From: Patellaria atrata CBS 101060
Lineage: Eukaryota > Ascomycota > Dothideomycetes > Patellariales > Patellariaceae
Direction of reading: 5' to 3'
Length of the DNA stretch: 64,000 nucleotides
NCBI GenBank assembly: GCA_010093705.1
Contig: MU006095.1
Span: forward strand, 1,088,816 to 1,152,815
Part shown: one piece after another, positions 47,262 through 58,148 of the stretch
How positions within the stretch are numbered: the first letter of the stretch is position 1
Layout of the letters: the number at the start of each line of letters is the position of its first letter
The notes under the pieces: model-generated
Told to the model about the DNA's origin: nothing
The model's input: only the letters and a program-made list of their open reading frames with translations
Database searches by the model: none
Made by a program: the position numbers and the translations under genes

Positions 47262-49918
47262 CTACCCCCTCCTCCCCCCCATCGAAATCCTCGACTTCGC
47301 CTCCTTAGCCTTTCTCTCCATAACAATCTTCTTCCCCCTCTTCTCGCGTTTCGTATCCCTCATCTTCCTCTTCGCCTCCCGTCTCGCCTGCTCAAGCTGC
47401 TGCCTACTAGCACCCTGGACGCCCTTCTCCCTCAAAATCTCTGCCGTGAGCCGTTTCTGCACCGCCATCTTCTTCTCCATGCGCAGCTTGTGGCGCTCCT
47501 TCGCCGACAGGGGGTTTTTGCCCTTGGCGATGTTGCGGGCTTGGCGCCGGAGCCGCATCCATTCGCGGCGCGCGGCGCGCTCGGCTTTGGAGAGGGATTT
47601 GACGGGGCGGTCGGCCCAGATCCTGGGATCCGGGGGGAGGGGACCGGTGAGCTGGGCGGTGCGTTTGGCGAGGATGGTGGCGTCGCCTTTGGTGTCGATT
47701 ATGAAGCCGTCTGCTTGGGAGGGTTGAGCGGTGCCGTCTGTGAGAGCGGCGTTGCCGACTGTGTCGACCATGAAGAGGTCGGTGGGGTTGGAGGGGGGAG
47801 CGCTCTGAGCGATGTTTTTGGCGCCTCTGGCGGCACGTTTGGTGAGGTAGGCTTCGAGTGAGATGCCCTTCACCTCGGCTTTGGCGGTGTATTTCGCTTT
47901 CTTCTTCTCGGGGAGGGAATCGATGTCGATAACGGCCGTGGTCGTTTCGTTGACGGTGCCGTTCTGCTCGACTGTGGTTTGATGAACGGCGACAACACCA
48001 TTGGTCGCAGGTGCGGTATTACCCATTTGAGCATCGTATTCTTTGATTTGTTCTGCAGCCCTTTCTTTCGCCTTGAGCCTGCGGAACTCCTTGACTGTCA
48101 TACCACCTCGTTTCTCTCTCAACTCGGCTATCTCCTTATCCTCCTCTGCTTTCTTTGCAGCTTTTTCGGCTCCTAGTTTTGCCATGTAGTCTTCGTAAGG
48201 GATTCCCTCTTTCAGAGCCATGGCGATATTCTTCCTCTCGCGCTTTTCAGCAGCAGAAGGATATTTGTCAACTCTACCGATGCCAGGAACCTTCTTCACA
48301 CGGCCCATTGTGTCAAGGCCGAGTTTGATTTCATCAGCACCGGTTTCAAACCCTGTAGTTCCCACAGCAGGTTTATCCTGCATGGTAAGGTCCATCTTAT
48401 CCTCATTCTGTGCGTTCTGAAGCTCTTTCTGTAATTGATTCTGAGCAGCTTTGTCAGCTTCTTCCTGAGCCGCTTGTGCTCTAGCTGCTTCTTCCTGTGC
48501 TGCCTTTTCCGCAGCTTCCCTAGCCCTTTTCTCCTTGAGCTTAGCATGCAGCTCAGCAATAGCATCACCATCCTTTAGCTTTTCGGCCCTTCGAGCTTTC
48601 TTTGCTTCGCGACGCTCCTGCTTCGCCCTTTCCTTTGCTTCTTCGGCTGCTTTCCTGATAGCTGCTCTCTCTGCCCGTGCAGCTTTCTTTTGTTCCTTTT
48701 CCTCATCCCTTTTCCTCTTAATTTCTTCTTTTGAGAGTTTACTTGCCTCATCATCGGCGGAGACTGCAGCGGCTTGTTCAGGGAACATCAAAGCTTTCAA
48801 ACGTTCTTTCTCGGCGCGTTTAGCTTCACGAAGGAGTTTCTCCCGTTGGTACTTTTGAGCTTTGTAGGACAACTTCTTCGGAGGCTTTGGGGGGTCTATT
48901 TCCTTATTTGACTGGATAATATGTAAGTTTTACCTCTAATGGTAAAGGCAACTTAATGTTAGACATGTCTTACCAAAGGCCCATTATTCTCAATCATAGC
49001 CAACCGATCTGCATGCATTGTTTTTTCCACATCAACCACCTGCTTAGGAGGGTCTGTCTTTTCACTCTTCTTCTCCTTCTTTGCTTTCTTGCTTTTGCCA
49101 ATAGAAGGATGCTCCGGAACTTCTCCAAATACTCCAGCTCTCTTTTGCTGCTTAACATAAGCATTAGCCGCCTTGTTGAGCGCTTGAATTCTCTTTCTCT
49201 CCTCCTCAGCTTCAAAATCAAATGTACCTTCAGCTATTTTCCTCTCCCTAGCGGCACTGGCATCCCGTTTTGCATTCTCTTGCCGTGTCTGCTTTCGACG
49301 TTTGCGTACATCCTCTCGGCTTTCGCCGGCGCGCTTTCGCTTCTTTTCGATAGACATTGGAATGAGAGCGACTGCAGGTTTGGATGGTTCTACTTGTACA
49401 AAAGGTTCGGGTGTCGGGCTAATTGTTGATATTGTGGTCGCAGTAGACTGTGAGCTATCGGATGACGAGTCCGGGTTGACTACTTCGGTGGATGAAGGAG
49501 TAATCGATTCTAGAGGTGTATTCGAGGCGATAATATTCTCTTGTAAACCAATTGAACCTTCAAGGCCTTCACCTTTCACGAAGAAACCGTATAGACCTCC
49601 GCGATTGACACCGGTTTCCCTGATCTGAGCAAGTGCAGACTGAGAAGCGGTTATTTAATATGACACACCAGAAATCAATTGTTTTGCCATAAGATTTAGA
49701 TTCCCTACCTTTTTACCTGTCCCAAGATCCCTTAGACTAGTATCAAAAGCTCTCAACCACCACTGATCGCTTGTAGCAGTATGCTTCTTAATACCAAGCC
49801 CAAGAACGTCAACTTTCTTCGAAACGAGCAGTGGCTTCTTGATGCCACGACCAGTTCTGTCAAGTGAGTGACCATCACCCTGCCAGCCTTGTGCTTTCAG
49901 ATATGCGGCTGCGTCCAT
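47262..49918 (-). CDS. G-patch/TMA23-like nucleolar protein, Lys/Ala-rich
   Basis: Three exons (minus): 49918-49709, 49639-48974, 48911-47262, 841 residues, all phase 0. The first 60 residues form a G-patch-like module: MDAAAYLKAQGWQGDGHSLD, GIKKPLLVSKK, LGLGIKKHT and DQWWLRAFD, as in yeast Tma23 and GPATCH4-type ribosome-biogenesis proteins. The rest is highly charged, with long predicted coiled helices of Lys, Glu, Ala and Arg and several basic clusters (KKRKRAGESREDVRKRRKQ) that would direct it to the nucleolus. It is far longer than yeast Tma23 (about 211), so orthology is tentative and rests on the N-terminal module. The last 250 codons sit in a GC-rich skew island. Confidence 0.75.
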
Positions 49919-50943
49919 AAAAAGTGGAAGTAGTAAAATGCGCAAAACGAAACGTTGGAGATTCAAAGGCGGTGGAGGAATATTTTTCGAAATCTTGGCG
50001 GAAAACACATTGGTCTGTGCGCTTATCCGCGACCACACTTCGTTTTCCCGGGTTCAAGCTTGAATAGTTGTAAATAATGGCATATCATGTTCACGAATGT
50101 TAAGGTAGTGACATTTGATAATTCTAATAGTCAACGGTTACCTATATTCTTCTTGCAAAGAGAGAAAGTAATATGCTCGACATAAGGGCATCGTAGAAAC
50201 AGATATCCAAACACAATTGCTCCTATCCATAATATCCAACTCCTTGTGTCCACAGCAACAAGTTGCAATGGAAGACAAACTACCTAAGAAACTAGAAACC
50301 AAGTTGCAAGTGTGAACTACTCCACGATATCATAGATATCTCAGACCACAAACTGGCTGTCTTCATTCCAAATCCCCTAGGGCCGCATTGATCAATTCCC
50401 GCTTCTCATAGGTCTACACAATCCCATCCCCCACCGTCTCTAACGATGATCTTGCGCCCGTAACATTCTTCTTTCGTGTGATCTCATGGACGCTCTAAGT
50501 CGCTTGTTCCTCCATGTGGGGACTCCAAAAGGAACCTATTTCGATGACGTTACATCTGCTAAGGTATAAAACACATGTCCCGTATTGTACAGCTAAGACT
50601 CAGATATTGAATGAACTGTATACTGTACCCGAACCCTTCTCTAGATCAATTATATACTATGTCAAAACCGTGTCACAGGTGAAAAGGCACGTAGAACGAT
50701 GAATTCAGCTGAGGACAGGGTTGCAGTACAGAAGGAGCGCGCTCGATATCGATTTGAGCTCGAGATGGACCTTAGTCTGGGTATCATACATAAAACCTCA
50801 ATAAAAGCAAGCAAACCCACCCCACCACAACCACCAGCGGCGTAAGAGAACGAAAACTTCCCGGTAATGATACTTATACACCACCATAAACCAGACAAAA
50901 GCACCACTCCACTTCCGGAACGCACTTTCCCGCTGACAACACC
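49919..50943. other. Spacer upstream of TMA23-like gene
   Basis: No supported gene. It holds the promoter of the minus-strand gene to the left and the 3' UTR of the Zn2Cys6 gene to the right. TACTGTAC/TGTACAG words recur near 50584-50631. Confidence 0.55.
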
Positions 50944-53861
50944 TCAAGAGAGGGTGCCGAGCCAGTCGGCCTTCTCATCCGCCAGGTAATTCTCGATATT
51001 CGAGAATTCGTCCACCCGCTGTCCCCCCGCTGCCTCCCCTCCCCCAATGCTCCCCTCCGCCCTGGTATCCGGGACGCCCACGCCGCCCAGATAACCCCTC
51101 ATACTCTCCGGCAGCCGTGGTAGATTGAACTCATTGAAGAGGTCCGCCAAAGCCAGATCGAAGGAGCCGTGGCGTCTGGCGGCGGAATCTCTGCTCGCCA
51201 GGGCCGCGTCTCCTCGAGCTTGCGGCTGCCGGGAGATGAGGAGGTCTAGGTCGAACGCGGTGCGGCGCATGTCCGCAAGGATCTTGACACTTGAGGGGGT
51301 AACCCTTTCTCCGTTTTGCCCGAGGATGGGCGCGATATTGCTCTCCCGGTACTCGTCCAGGACGCGACTGAGCAAGGTCGCGTACCGAGCCGCCACCTGC
51401 CAGTGCGCGCCCATTTCCTTGAGCGCATCAACGAAATTGTCGATTGAAGGCGAGACTTGACCTGCCCTTGTCGATGCGTCGACGAGAAGTACGCGCGCGG
51501 CCACCCAGAGAGAGAATGCGAAGTGTGGGCCGAGCCTGGGGAGAAGAGGTTGCGACCGCACGTACGAGCAGAGCTCAGAGAGGTTTGAGACAGCGGAGAG
51601 ACAACGGGCGGTTGCTCCCGCGGATGCCTTGAACACCGCTGAGCGCGTGGTGGCGTACGCTGCAGAGGAGTGGAGGCGGATAACGGTACTGGTACGGGAT
51701 CAGTCAAAGTTCTGAAAAGTATTGGAGTAGAGGGAGAACTTGCGTGTGATAAGCTGCACGCAACATGCAATCTTCAACTGTACGTCCAGCTGATCCATCA
51801 ATTATGTTTGCATACTCTGTTGGTAACTCGCATACCCATGCACTGATCATCGTATCAAGCCTCCTGTACTCGGCTTTCCATTGCTCTACATCGGACTCCA
51901 TGCGAATATCAACAGGCTTCCTATGGAACTGGTGGATTTGCGACAGTATACCGACAATTTCGATATAGTATGAAAATGGTCCGAGATTTTCGGGCCTGTC
52001 GGTGCTGTAATCAGCCCGTTGTGGTGTTTTGAACCACCGAGTTTCAACTTGATGGTTGTTGGAAAACAGTTCTTCCCGACAAGGCAACATTCGATCGATT
52101 TCTTTCTCGTCTAACGAAAACTCAAAAGACGTAGCTAGGTTTGCGTATCGATCAAGTACGTACGTCATCCATAGTAGTCTACGTCGACTTTCATCCTCAA
52201 GCCAGTCTTGGGGCTCTGGAAGCACAACTGCCCTCAGGGTGTAGATGGAAACATACTTTGGAGAAACGGACGAGGAAGTCATTTCAGTATGGAGGCCAAG
52301 TTCAACGATTGACTTGGCAATTAGGGCTAGTATTTTCCTTCCAGGTGATTCATTCGAAGAACCAACGAGATCTACGGCAAGAATAACTAGAGCTTGAAGG
52401 CTTTTCACGGATGTATTCTTCAAGCTGTAGTACCAGACCTTCTGCTCCGCGATCGAGCGGTAGCGTTCCCGGCTTACTTGATCAAGAGCTGGATCGTGTA
52501 AAAATCGTAAAGTAGTGGCGACGATGGCGTGTAAAAGGATTCTGTCCGCCTCATCTCGGGAAGCGGACGGTCCAAATAATGCGTCGACAAAGCTTTCCAT
52601 GTGAAGAATGGGGCACCAAGGGCCAATGTGTTTGAAGAATAACTCGGTAAGCTTGAATAAAACTCCATGCGGCGGGAGCTCGTCGTCTGGTACGGTAGTG
52701 ACGGGTGTTGGGGGGGGAATACCAATACTCGAGTTTCTAGGTTGAAGAGGGTTGTTAAGCTGTGAATAAGCTTCTTGTAATGTTACCGGAGGAAACCCGG
52801 TAGAATAAGCATGTTGCGATGTTACGGCCGCAAGATTAGGATGAGTGAATTGTGAAGTTAGCGGTATGTGCATTCCATAATTCTGGATACCAGAAGCCTG
52901 ATGTGAGTGGCCATATCCATTAGTTCGCTGGATCGTTGCGGAGATTTGCTGGGTTGGAGCCATTGATCGCGGTGCAATTCCTCCATACTCACTCGCAAGT
53001 GGTGCAGTTGAAGTGAATGATGATGGTCTCTCGTAGAAAAGAGCAGTTTCGGCTCGAGCTAGGTGAGGAGGGTTGTGGATACTGGGCCGCCTGGGGTAGA
53101 TGGAAGGATCATGCTGCTGCTGCTGCTGCTGCTGCTGGTGGAACTGCTGAGGAGCATGATTGCTACTGGTACCTATGATCTGTGCAAAGAGAGCTTCATG
53201 TCGCTGGACAACATTATCTATGCGATCTAATATTTCCGTTAGTTGTTTTCGATCGTTCGTGATATGATAAAGCAGCAACAACGAGTAGTGCCTTGTGTAC
53301 GAGGACAGCACAAAAGATGGTTGGCTTAACGGGGTAGAAAATCAATGAATAGATGTTAATGCTCGAGGTTCAATTAAAATTCGAAAGGTGTTACAACGTG
53401 TAACGATGCTAGGATATTTTAATAGGAGAGAACTTACCCAGTCGTGCTTCCAGTTCTTTACCATATCCAGCCCGAAGACCAGGCTTCTTCCTTTCTTTAT
53501 ATTCGCAGAGTTGCTTGTTTCGAACACACCATCCACAAGCCGGTTGCCCACGGTCACATCTCACTTTTCGTTGCTTACACAATTCGCAGGACACTGACAT
53601 TGGCCTCTTTCGTTTGCGTGAGTTGTCGTCGCCATTTTCTTCCCCAGCTTCGCTATCCTCACCACTTGGATTACTGTCTTCATTTTGCTCGGCTCCAAAA
53701 GGTGTCTGTTTTGAGCCGGGTCGTGAGAATTCCCCGTTGGGACTCTGTATCTGGGTATTCATTGCGTATGAAGCTGGTGAGGCCAGGCTTGTTGGTGGAG
53801 AATTGCTCGTGTTACTCTCTTCCGAGATGATGCAGCAGTGTGTGTTTCGGTAGATGTCCAA
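50944..53861 (-). CDS. Zn2Cys6 transcription factor with a GC-AG intron
   Basis: Three exons (minus): 53861-53438, 53226-51744, 51688-50944, 883 residues. The cluster C-x2-C-x6-C-x6-C-x2-C-x6-C spans Cys92-Cys119 (CELCKQRKVRC...CGWC...C), preceded by basic SRKRKRP. The first splice joins LEAR-LDRIDNVVQRHEALFAQ, a dimerisation helix; a Q8 run follows. The middle homology region (about 290-700) has HGVLFKLTELFFKHIGPWCP, ESRRRLLWMTYVLDRYANLA and LPCREELF. Intron 2 (51743-51689, 55 bases) has a GC donor, GCAAGT, and is needed to avoid a stop; it joins AAYHT-TVIRLHSSAAYATTR. It is divergent from the L-rhamnonate dehydratase 0.7 kb away and may regulate it (inference). An alternative start at Met34 (53762) exists. 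Confidence 0.9.
53114..53137 (-). repeat. (CAG)8 coding polyglutamine
   Basis: Eight CTG on the + strand, CAG on the coding strand, giving eight Gln just after the dimerisation helix of the Zn2Cys6 factor. Pure repeats of this length commonly vary among strains. Confidence 0.9.
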
Positions 53862-54579
53862 AGCCGAGTCGAGTCTAAAATCTGGTTGTGGAGAAAAAGT
53901 GTGGAGGAGGGGTTGTGCTCTGGACGATCAAAAACAAGGCCACCCATGTTTAGCCTACCACGCCCAAAACGCACACCTCTTTCCTCCATCAGTCCTCTCG
54001 TTCCTTCCACGGCTGCATCCTCGGCTCGTTCGGGTAGTTTTCGCCAAAGCCGTAACCCCCACCCCCTAGACCCCTCCTATTCCCCGGCCGTCGTTGCCTT
54101 ACATACAAGATGTTAGTCCTCAGGTCAGCTTTCCCATTGCGTCCGTCTTGGAACTCTCTGGATCTTCGATTGGTCATTTTGACCGCAAAGTTCCAAAGGA
54201 GAGCATGCATCTTGACCTTAGAAGCAAAAAGAGGATCCACCCGGCATCCAGCGCTTGCCGTTGATATGCCACCATAATCCCACGCCGCTATGTTTTTCTG
54301 CACCTCCGATCGGCTCTTGAATAGGGCGAGATGTACCGAGAGGTCGAGGATCCAGCTCATCCATCTGTCGGAAGCTGGATACAAAATTCCACCGTATACA
54401 GTGGCCTTGACCGTATTTAAATAATACGTCTCGCTCCGGTCCGCTTGTACTTCCCTGGTAGCATTCTAATCTTGATAGAGTTTCCAATTGCCTTTTTTCT
54501 TTTCTTGAGCTGAACCAGCCTTGTTAGCATTCTTCTACTAATGCTCCCCCTCTTATTTTGCCGCTCTTAGTAAATCAAG
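53862..54579. promoter_or_regulatory. Divergent promoter of Zn2Cys6 factor and L-rhamnonate dehydratase
   Basis: 718 bases between the two start codons. Possible zinc-cluster half sites (CGG/CCG) include CCCCGG/CCGG words near 54075 and 54238, but no convincing paired operator is seen. A CT-rich stretch at 54485-54575 suits the dehydratase leader. Confidence 0.5.
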
Positions 54580-55953
54580 ATGGTTCAAGACACTACTCCC
54601 GGGGTGAAGAAGTTTCCAACCATCAAGAATGTGCGGACATTTGTTATACAAGGCGTGGGGTCAGGGGGAGATTATCACAATGTAAAAGGGGGGCATTGGT
54701 TGATCGACTCTAAAATCTCCACACCAATGTCACAATACGAACAGTACAGAAAGTCTCGAACAAGTTGGGGTATCAATGTTTTGGGATCCTTCTTCGTAGA
54801 AATTGAAGCTACAGATGGGACAAAAGGTTTTGCTACCGGCTTTGGAGGGCCACCGGCAAGCTGGCTAGTCGCGGAACACTTCCAAAGATTTCTCATTGGG
54901 GCTGGTAAGTTTTCTGTGAAGAGAGAAATAGCACGGATCAAGTCTATTCTAACTATCACTATAACAGATCCTAGGGATACAAATCATCTGTTCGAACAGA
55001 TGTATCGAGCGTCCATGTTCTACGGAAGGAAAGGTCTTCCAGTCGCCGTAATCTCCGTCATTGATCTAGCTATTTGGGACCTGCTGGGCAAAATTAGAAA
55101 TGAACCGGTATATAAGATGATTGGAGGAGCTACACGCGAAAGACTTAACTTCTACTGCACTGGGCCTGAACCAGCAGCAGCAAAGGAAATGGGATTCTCC
55201 GGTGCGAAGGTGCCGCTACCATATGGACCCGGTGAGGGTGTGGAGGGTATGAAAAAGAACGTTGAATTCTTACGTAAACATCGTGAGAGCGTGGGTCCTG
55301 ACTTTCCACTTATGGTGGACTGCTACATGAGCTTGAATGTGCCATACACAATCGAGGTCGCAGAAAAATGCAAAGATCTAAACATCAATTGGTGGGAAGA
55401 GTGTCTGTCTCCTGACGATTCAGATGGCTTCGAGCGGATCAAACGTGCTCATCCGACCCTCAAGTTCACCACTGGAGAACACGAGTATTCGCGTTACGGT
55501 TTCCGTAAGCTGATCGAAGGACGAAACCTTGATATTCTTCAACCAGATGTCATGTGGGTTGGGGGTATGACCGAGCTCTTGAAAGTTGCTGCAATGGCAG
55601 CAGCATACGACATCCCTGTGGTGCCCCATGCCAGTGGACCTTATAGCTACCATTTCGTGGTTTCTCAAGCAAATTCTCCTTTCCAGGAATATCTTGCTAA
55701 TTCTCCAGATGGTAAATCAGTCTTTCCTGTCTTCGGAGATCTCTTCATCAACGAGCCAATTCCTGTCAATGGTTATCTGGATGTATCAGTTCTTGACAAG
55801 CCAGGATTTGGCCTTGAGCTTAACCCATCGGCACCTTTGATTGATGCTACCAACATCCTCAAACCTGCTCCAGGGAGATCACTGAAGCTTGATAATGAGA
55901 AGGAGAAGTTGCAAACTGATGGCGAGGTAGAAATTAATGGTCATTCCTTGTAA
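54580..55953 (+). CDS. lra3: L-rhamnonate dehydratase (enolase superfamily)
   Basis: Third step of the fungal non-phosphorylative L-rhamnose pathway: L-rhamnonate to 2-keto-3-deoxy-L-rhamnonate. Two exons: 54580-54904 and 54968-55953, 436 residues. The 63-base intron keeps frame and lacks a stop; removing it gives FLIGADPRDTNHLFEQM, matching the bacterial enzyme alignment. Seen motifs: GGDYHN, HWLIDSKISTPMSQY, SWGINVLGSFFVEIEA, AVISVIDLAIWDLLGK, then metal ligands in LMVDCYMS (Asp), WWEECLSP (Glu) and TTGEHEYS (Glu), and the catalytic His in VVPHASGPYSYH. Dehydratases for other aldonates (for example L-galactonate) are the main alternative, but the N-terminal block and VPHxSxxYSxH favour rhamnonate. 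The other pathway genes are not in the window. Confidence 0.88.
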   Translation: MVQDTTPGVKKFPTIKNVRTFVIQGVGSGGDYHNVKGGHWLIDSKISTPMSQYEQYRKSRTSWGINVLGSFFVEIEATDGTKGFATGFGGPPASWLVAEHFQRFLIGAGKFSVKREIARIKSILTITITDPRDTNHLFEQMYRASMFYGRKGLPVAVISVIDLAIWDLLGKIRNEPVYKMIGGATRERLNFYCTGPEPAAAKEMGFSGAKVPLPYGPGEGVEGMKKNVEFLRKHRESVGPDFPLMVDCYMSLNVPYTIEVAEKCKDLNINWWEECLSPDDSDGFERIKRAHPTLKFTTGEHEYSRYGFRKLIEGRNLDILQPDVMWVGGMTELLKVAAMAAAYDIPVVPHASGPYSYHFVVSQANSPFQEYLANSPDGKSVFPVFGDLFINEPIPVNGYLDVSVLDKPGFGLELNPSAPLIDATNILKPAPGRSLKLDNEKEKLQTDGEVEINGHSL

Positions 55954-56540
55954 AAAGAGTTATTAGAGGGACGGGCGGCCTTTTCCTGGCGTATAGAGCA
56001 TTTATTAATGCGACTGGAGCATCATCATTGATTTATGGCATCGGGATATCGGGTCCAGCATGTAGAGAGGGCTTCCTCCTGTAGGCAAATCACGTGTACT
56101 GTATAACGCGTGCGGTGTGCTACGGCGTCTACTTCCGTATGGAGTACAGATTACCGTAAGGTCAAATACCTTGGTAATAACATTTCATGTAAGCTCATAC
56201 CAAAGATGAACAATAATAGCCCACGATCGAGATGGATGATTTTTGCAGTTGTTTGAAAATGACAAAGAAACGTACCTGACATCGCTGCTAATAATAGCGG
56301 TGAAACAGCCCAGTTGCGTTGCGTAACTGTGCGCATCCCCGAAAACGCATTGACGTGGGGTTAGTTCTAGGGTGGGCTGTGGCAGAGCAGATGGTCACTA
56401 ACATCAAAGCTCAAAAACAAGGAAAACATACAAATTCCCTCAACTTGCTTCTTTTCTTTGTTTCTCTACATCACAATTGGTGGTTATTACCTCCATATCT
56501 CATTCAAATACCTATCTCCACACAAACACACACACACAGC
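55954..56540. other. Spacer upstream of uap1
   Basis: No gene. A short (AC)n-rich tract ends directly before the uap1 start at 56541. The frame is open upstream to 56319, but the first ATG of the family's expected length is 56541. Confidence 0.6.
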
Positions 56541-58148
56541 ATGGCTGCCGCTGTAAAAGAAACTGTTTCTAATCTTCTCGAAAAGCTGAACATCACAAGT
56601 CCAAGCGGGGAACCGCCAAAGGAGCCCAGTGAAGAAGAAGTGAAAGAGCTCAGGGAGAAGTATGAAAAAGCTGGGCAAGAGCAGGTCTTTACCTTTTACG
56701 ATGACCTCGACGTAGCGGAGAAAGCATCCCTTTTCTCACAGCTCTCCAACATCGATCCAAACCATATCAACGAGATTACGAAGAGGGCGCTAAATCCTCC
56801 CAAGGATGAGGGGGAGGACTCCACCCCGCAGCTTGAACCATTACCTGGAGCCGCGTGCTGCTCCGTCCTAGACTCCAAACCAGAAGATCTTGAGAAGTGG
56901 TATAATGCTGGCTTGGAGCTCATCGCTGAAAACAAAGTTGCTGTTGTACTCATGGCAGGTGGTCAGGGAACACGACTGGGAAGTTCGGCACCAAAGGGAT
57001 GCTTCGATATCGGTTTACCCAGCCGGAAGTCTCTATTTCAATTGCAAGCAGAGAGGATATATAAGGTTCAGGCCTTAGCAAAGAAGAAGCATGAGAAAGA
57101 TGAGGTCATTGTGCCATGGTATGTCATGACCAGCGGTCCTACAAGAAAGGCAACAGCGGATTTCTTCGAAGAAAAGGACTATTTCGGGCTAGACAAAGAG
57201 AACGTCGTAATTTTCGAACAGGGCACCCTACCCTGCATTTCCAATGAAGGCAAGATTCTTCTAGAAAGCAAGTCGAAGGTTGCAGTAGCACCAGATGGCA
57301 ACGGCGGCCTATATCACGCACTGATTACCTCGGAAGTTGTTGGAGATATGGGAAACCGGGGAATCAAGCACATTCATGCTTACTGTGTGGATAACTGCTT
57401 GGTTAAAGTGGCGGACCCGACTTTTATCGGCTTCTCAGCATCAAAAGAAGTCGACATCGCCACGAAAGTGGTACGAAAGCGTAACGCTAAAGAATCCGTT
57501 GGTTTGATTCTCCAAAAGAACGGCAAGCCTGATGTGGTTGAATATTCGGAGATCGATACAGAAACAGCCGAAGCAAAGGATTCTCATCATGAAGATCTTC
57601 TCAAATTCCGCGCTGCTAACATAGTGAATCACTACTATTCGTACGGCTTCCTCGAAAATATTCCAGAGTGGTCTCACCGCCTCCCCCACCATGTTGCGCG
57701 CAAGAAGATCCCATACGTGGATACCGAGAAAGGGGAGACCATCAGACCCGAAAAGCCGAATGGAATTAAGTTGGAACAATTTGTCTTCGATTGCTTTCCC
57801 TTCCTCTCTATGGATAAATTTGCATGTATGGAGGTTAAGCGTGAGGATGAATTCTCGCCTCTTAAGAATGCTAAAGGTACTGGGGAGGACGATCCCGACA
57901 CGAGTAAGAAGGACATCATGCAACAAGGTAAGAAATGGGTTCAAGCAGCAGGAGGTACAGTTGTGGGAGAAGATGAGAGTGCTGGTGTTGAAATATCTCC
58001 ATTGATTAGCTATGTAAGTGTAACATCTATTTCTACGCCGCGTAAACACGAAGACACTAACAAAATCATCTAGGGTGGCGAGGGACTCGATTTCCTCAAG
58101 AACCGAACCATAAAAGCACCTGCCGTCATTGAGAGAGAAGAAGAATAG
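56541..58148 (+). CDS. uap1: UDP-N-acetylglucosamine pyrophosphorylase
   Basis: Makes UDP-GlcNAc from UTP and GlcNAc-1-phosphate in the cytosol, the precursor for chitin, N-glycans and GPI anchors. Two exons: 56541-58013 and 58074-58148, 515 residues, usual family length about 480-510. The nucleotide-binding loop [17 protein letters not shown] begins at residue 137. Other family blocks: [68 protein letters not shown] and the C-terminal [11 protein letters not shown] and [12 protein letters not shown]. The second exon encodes [10 protein letters not shown] and an acidic EREEE end. Essential gene in fungi studied. Confidence 0.97.
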
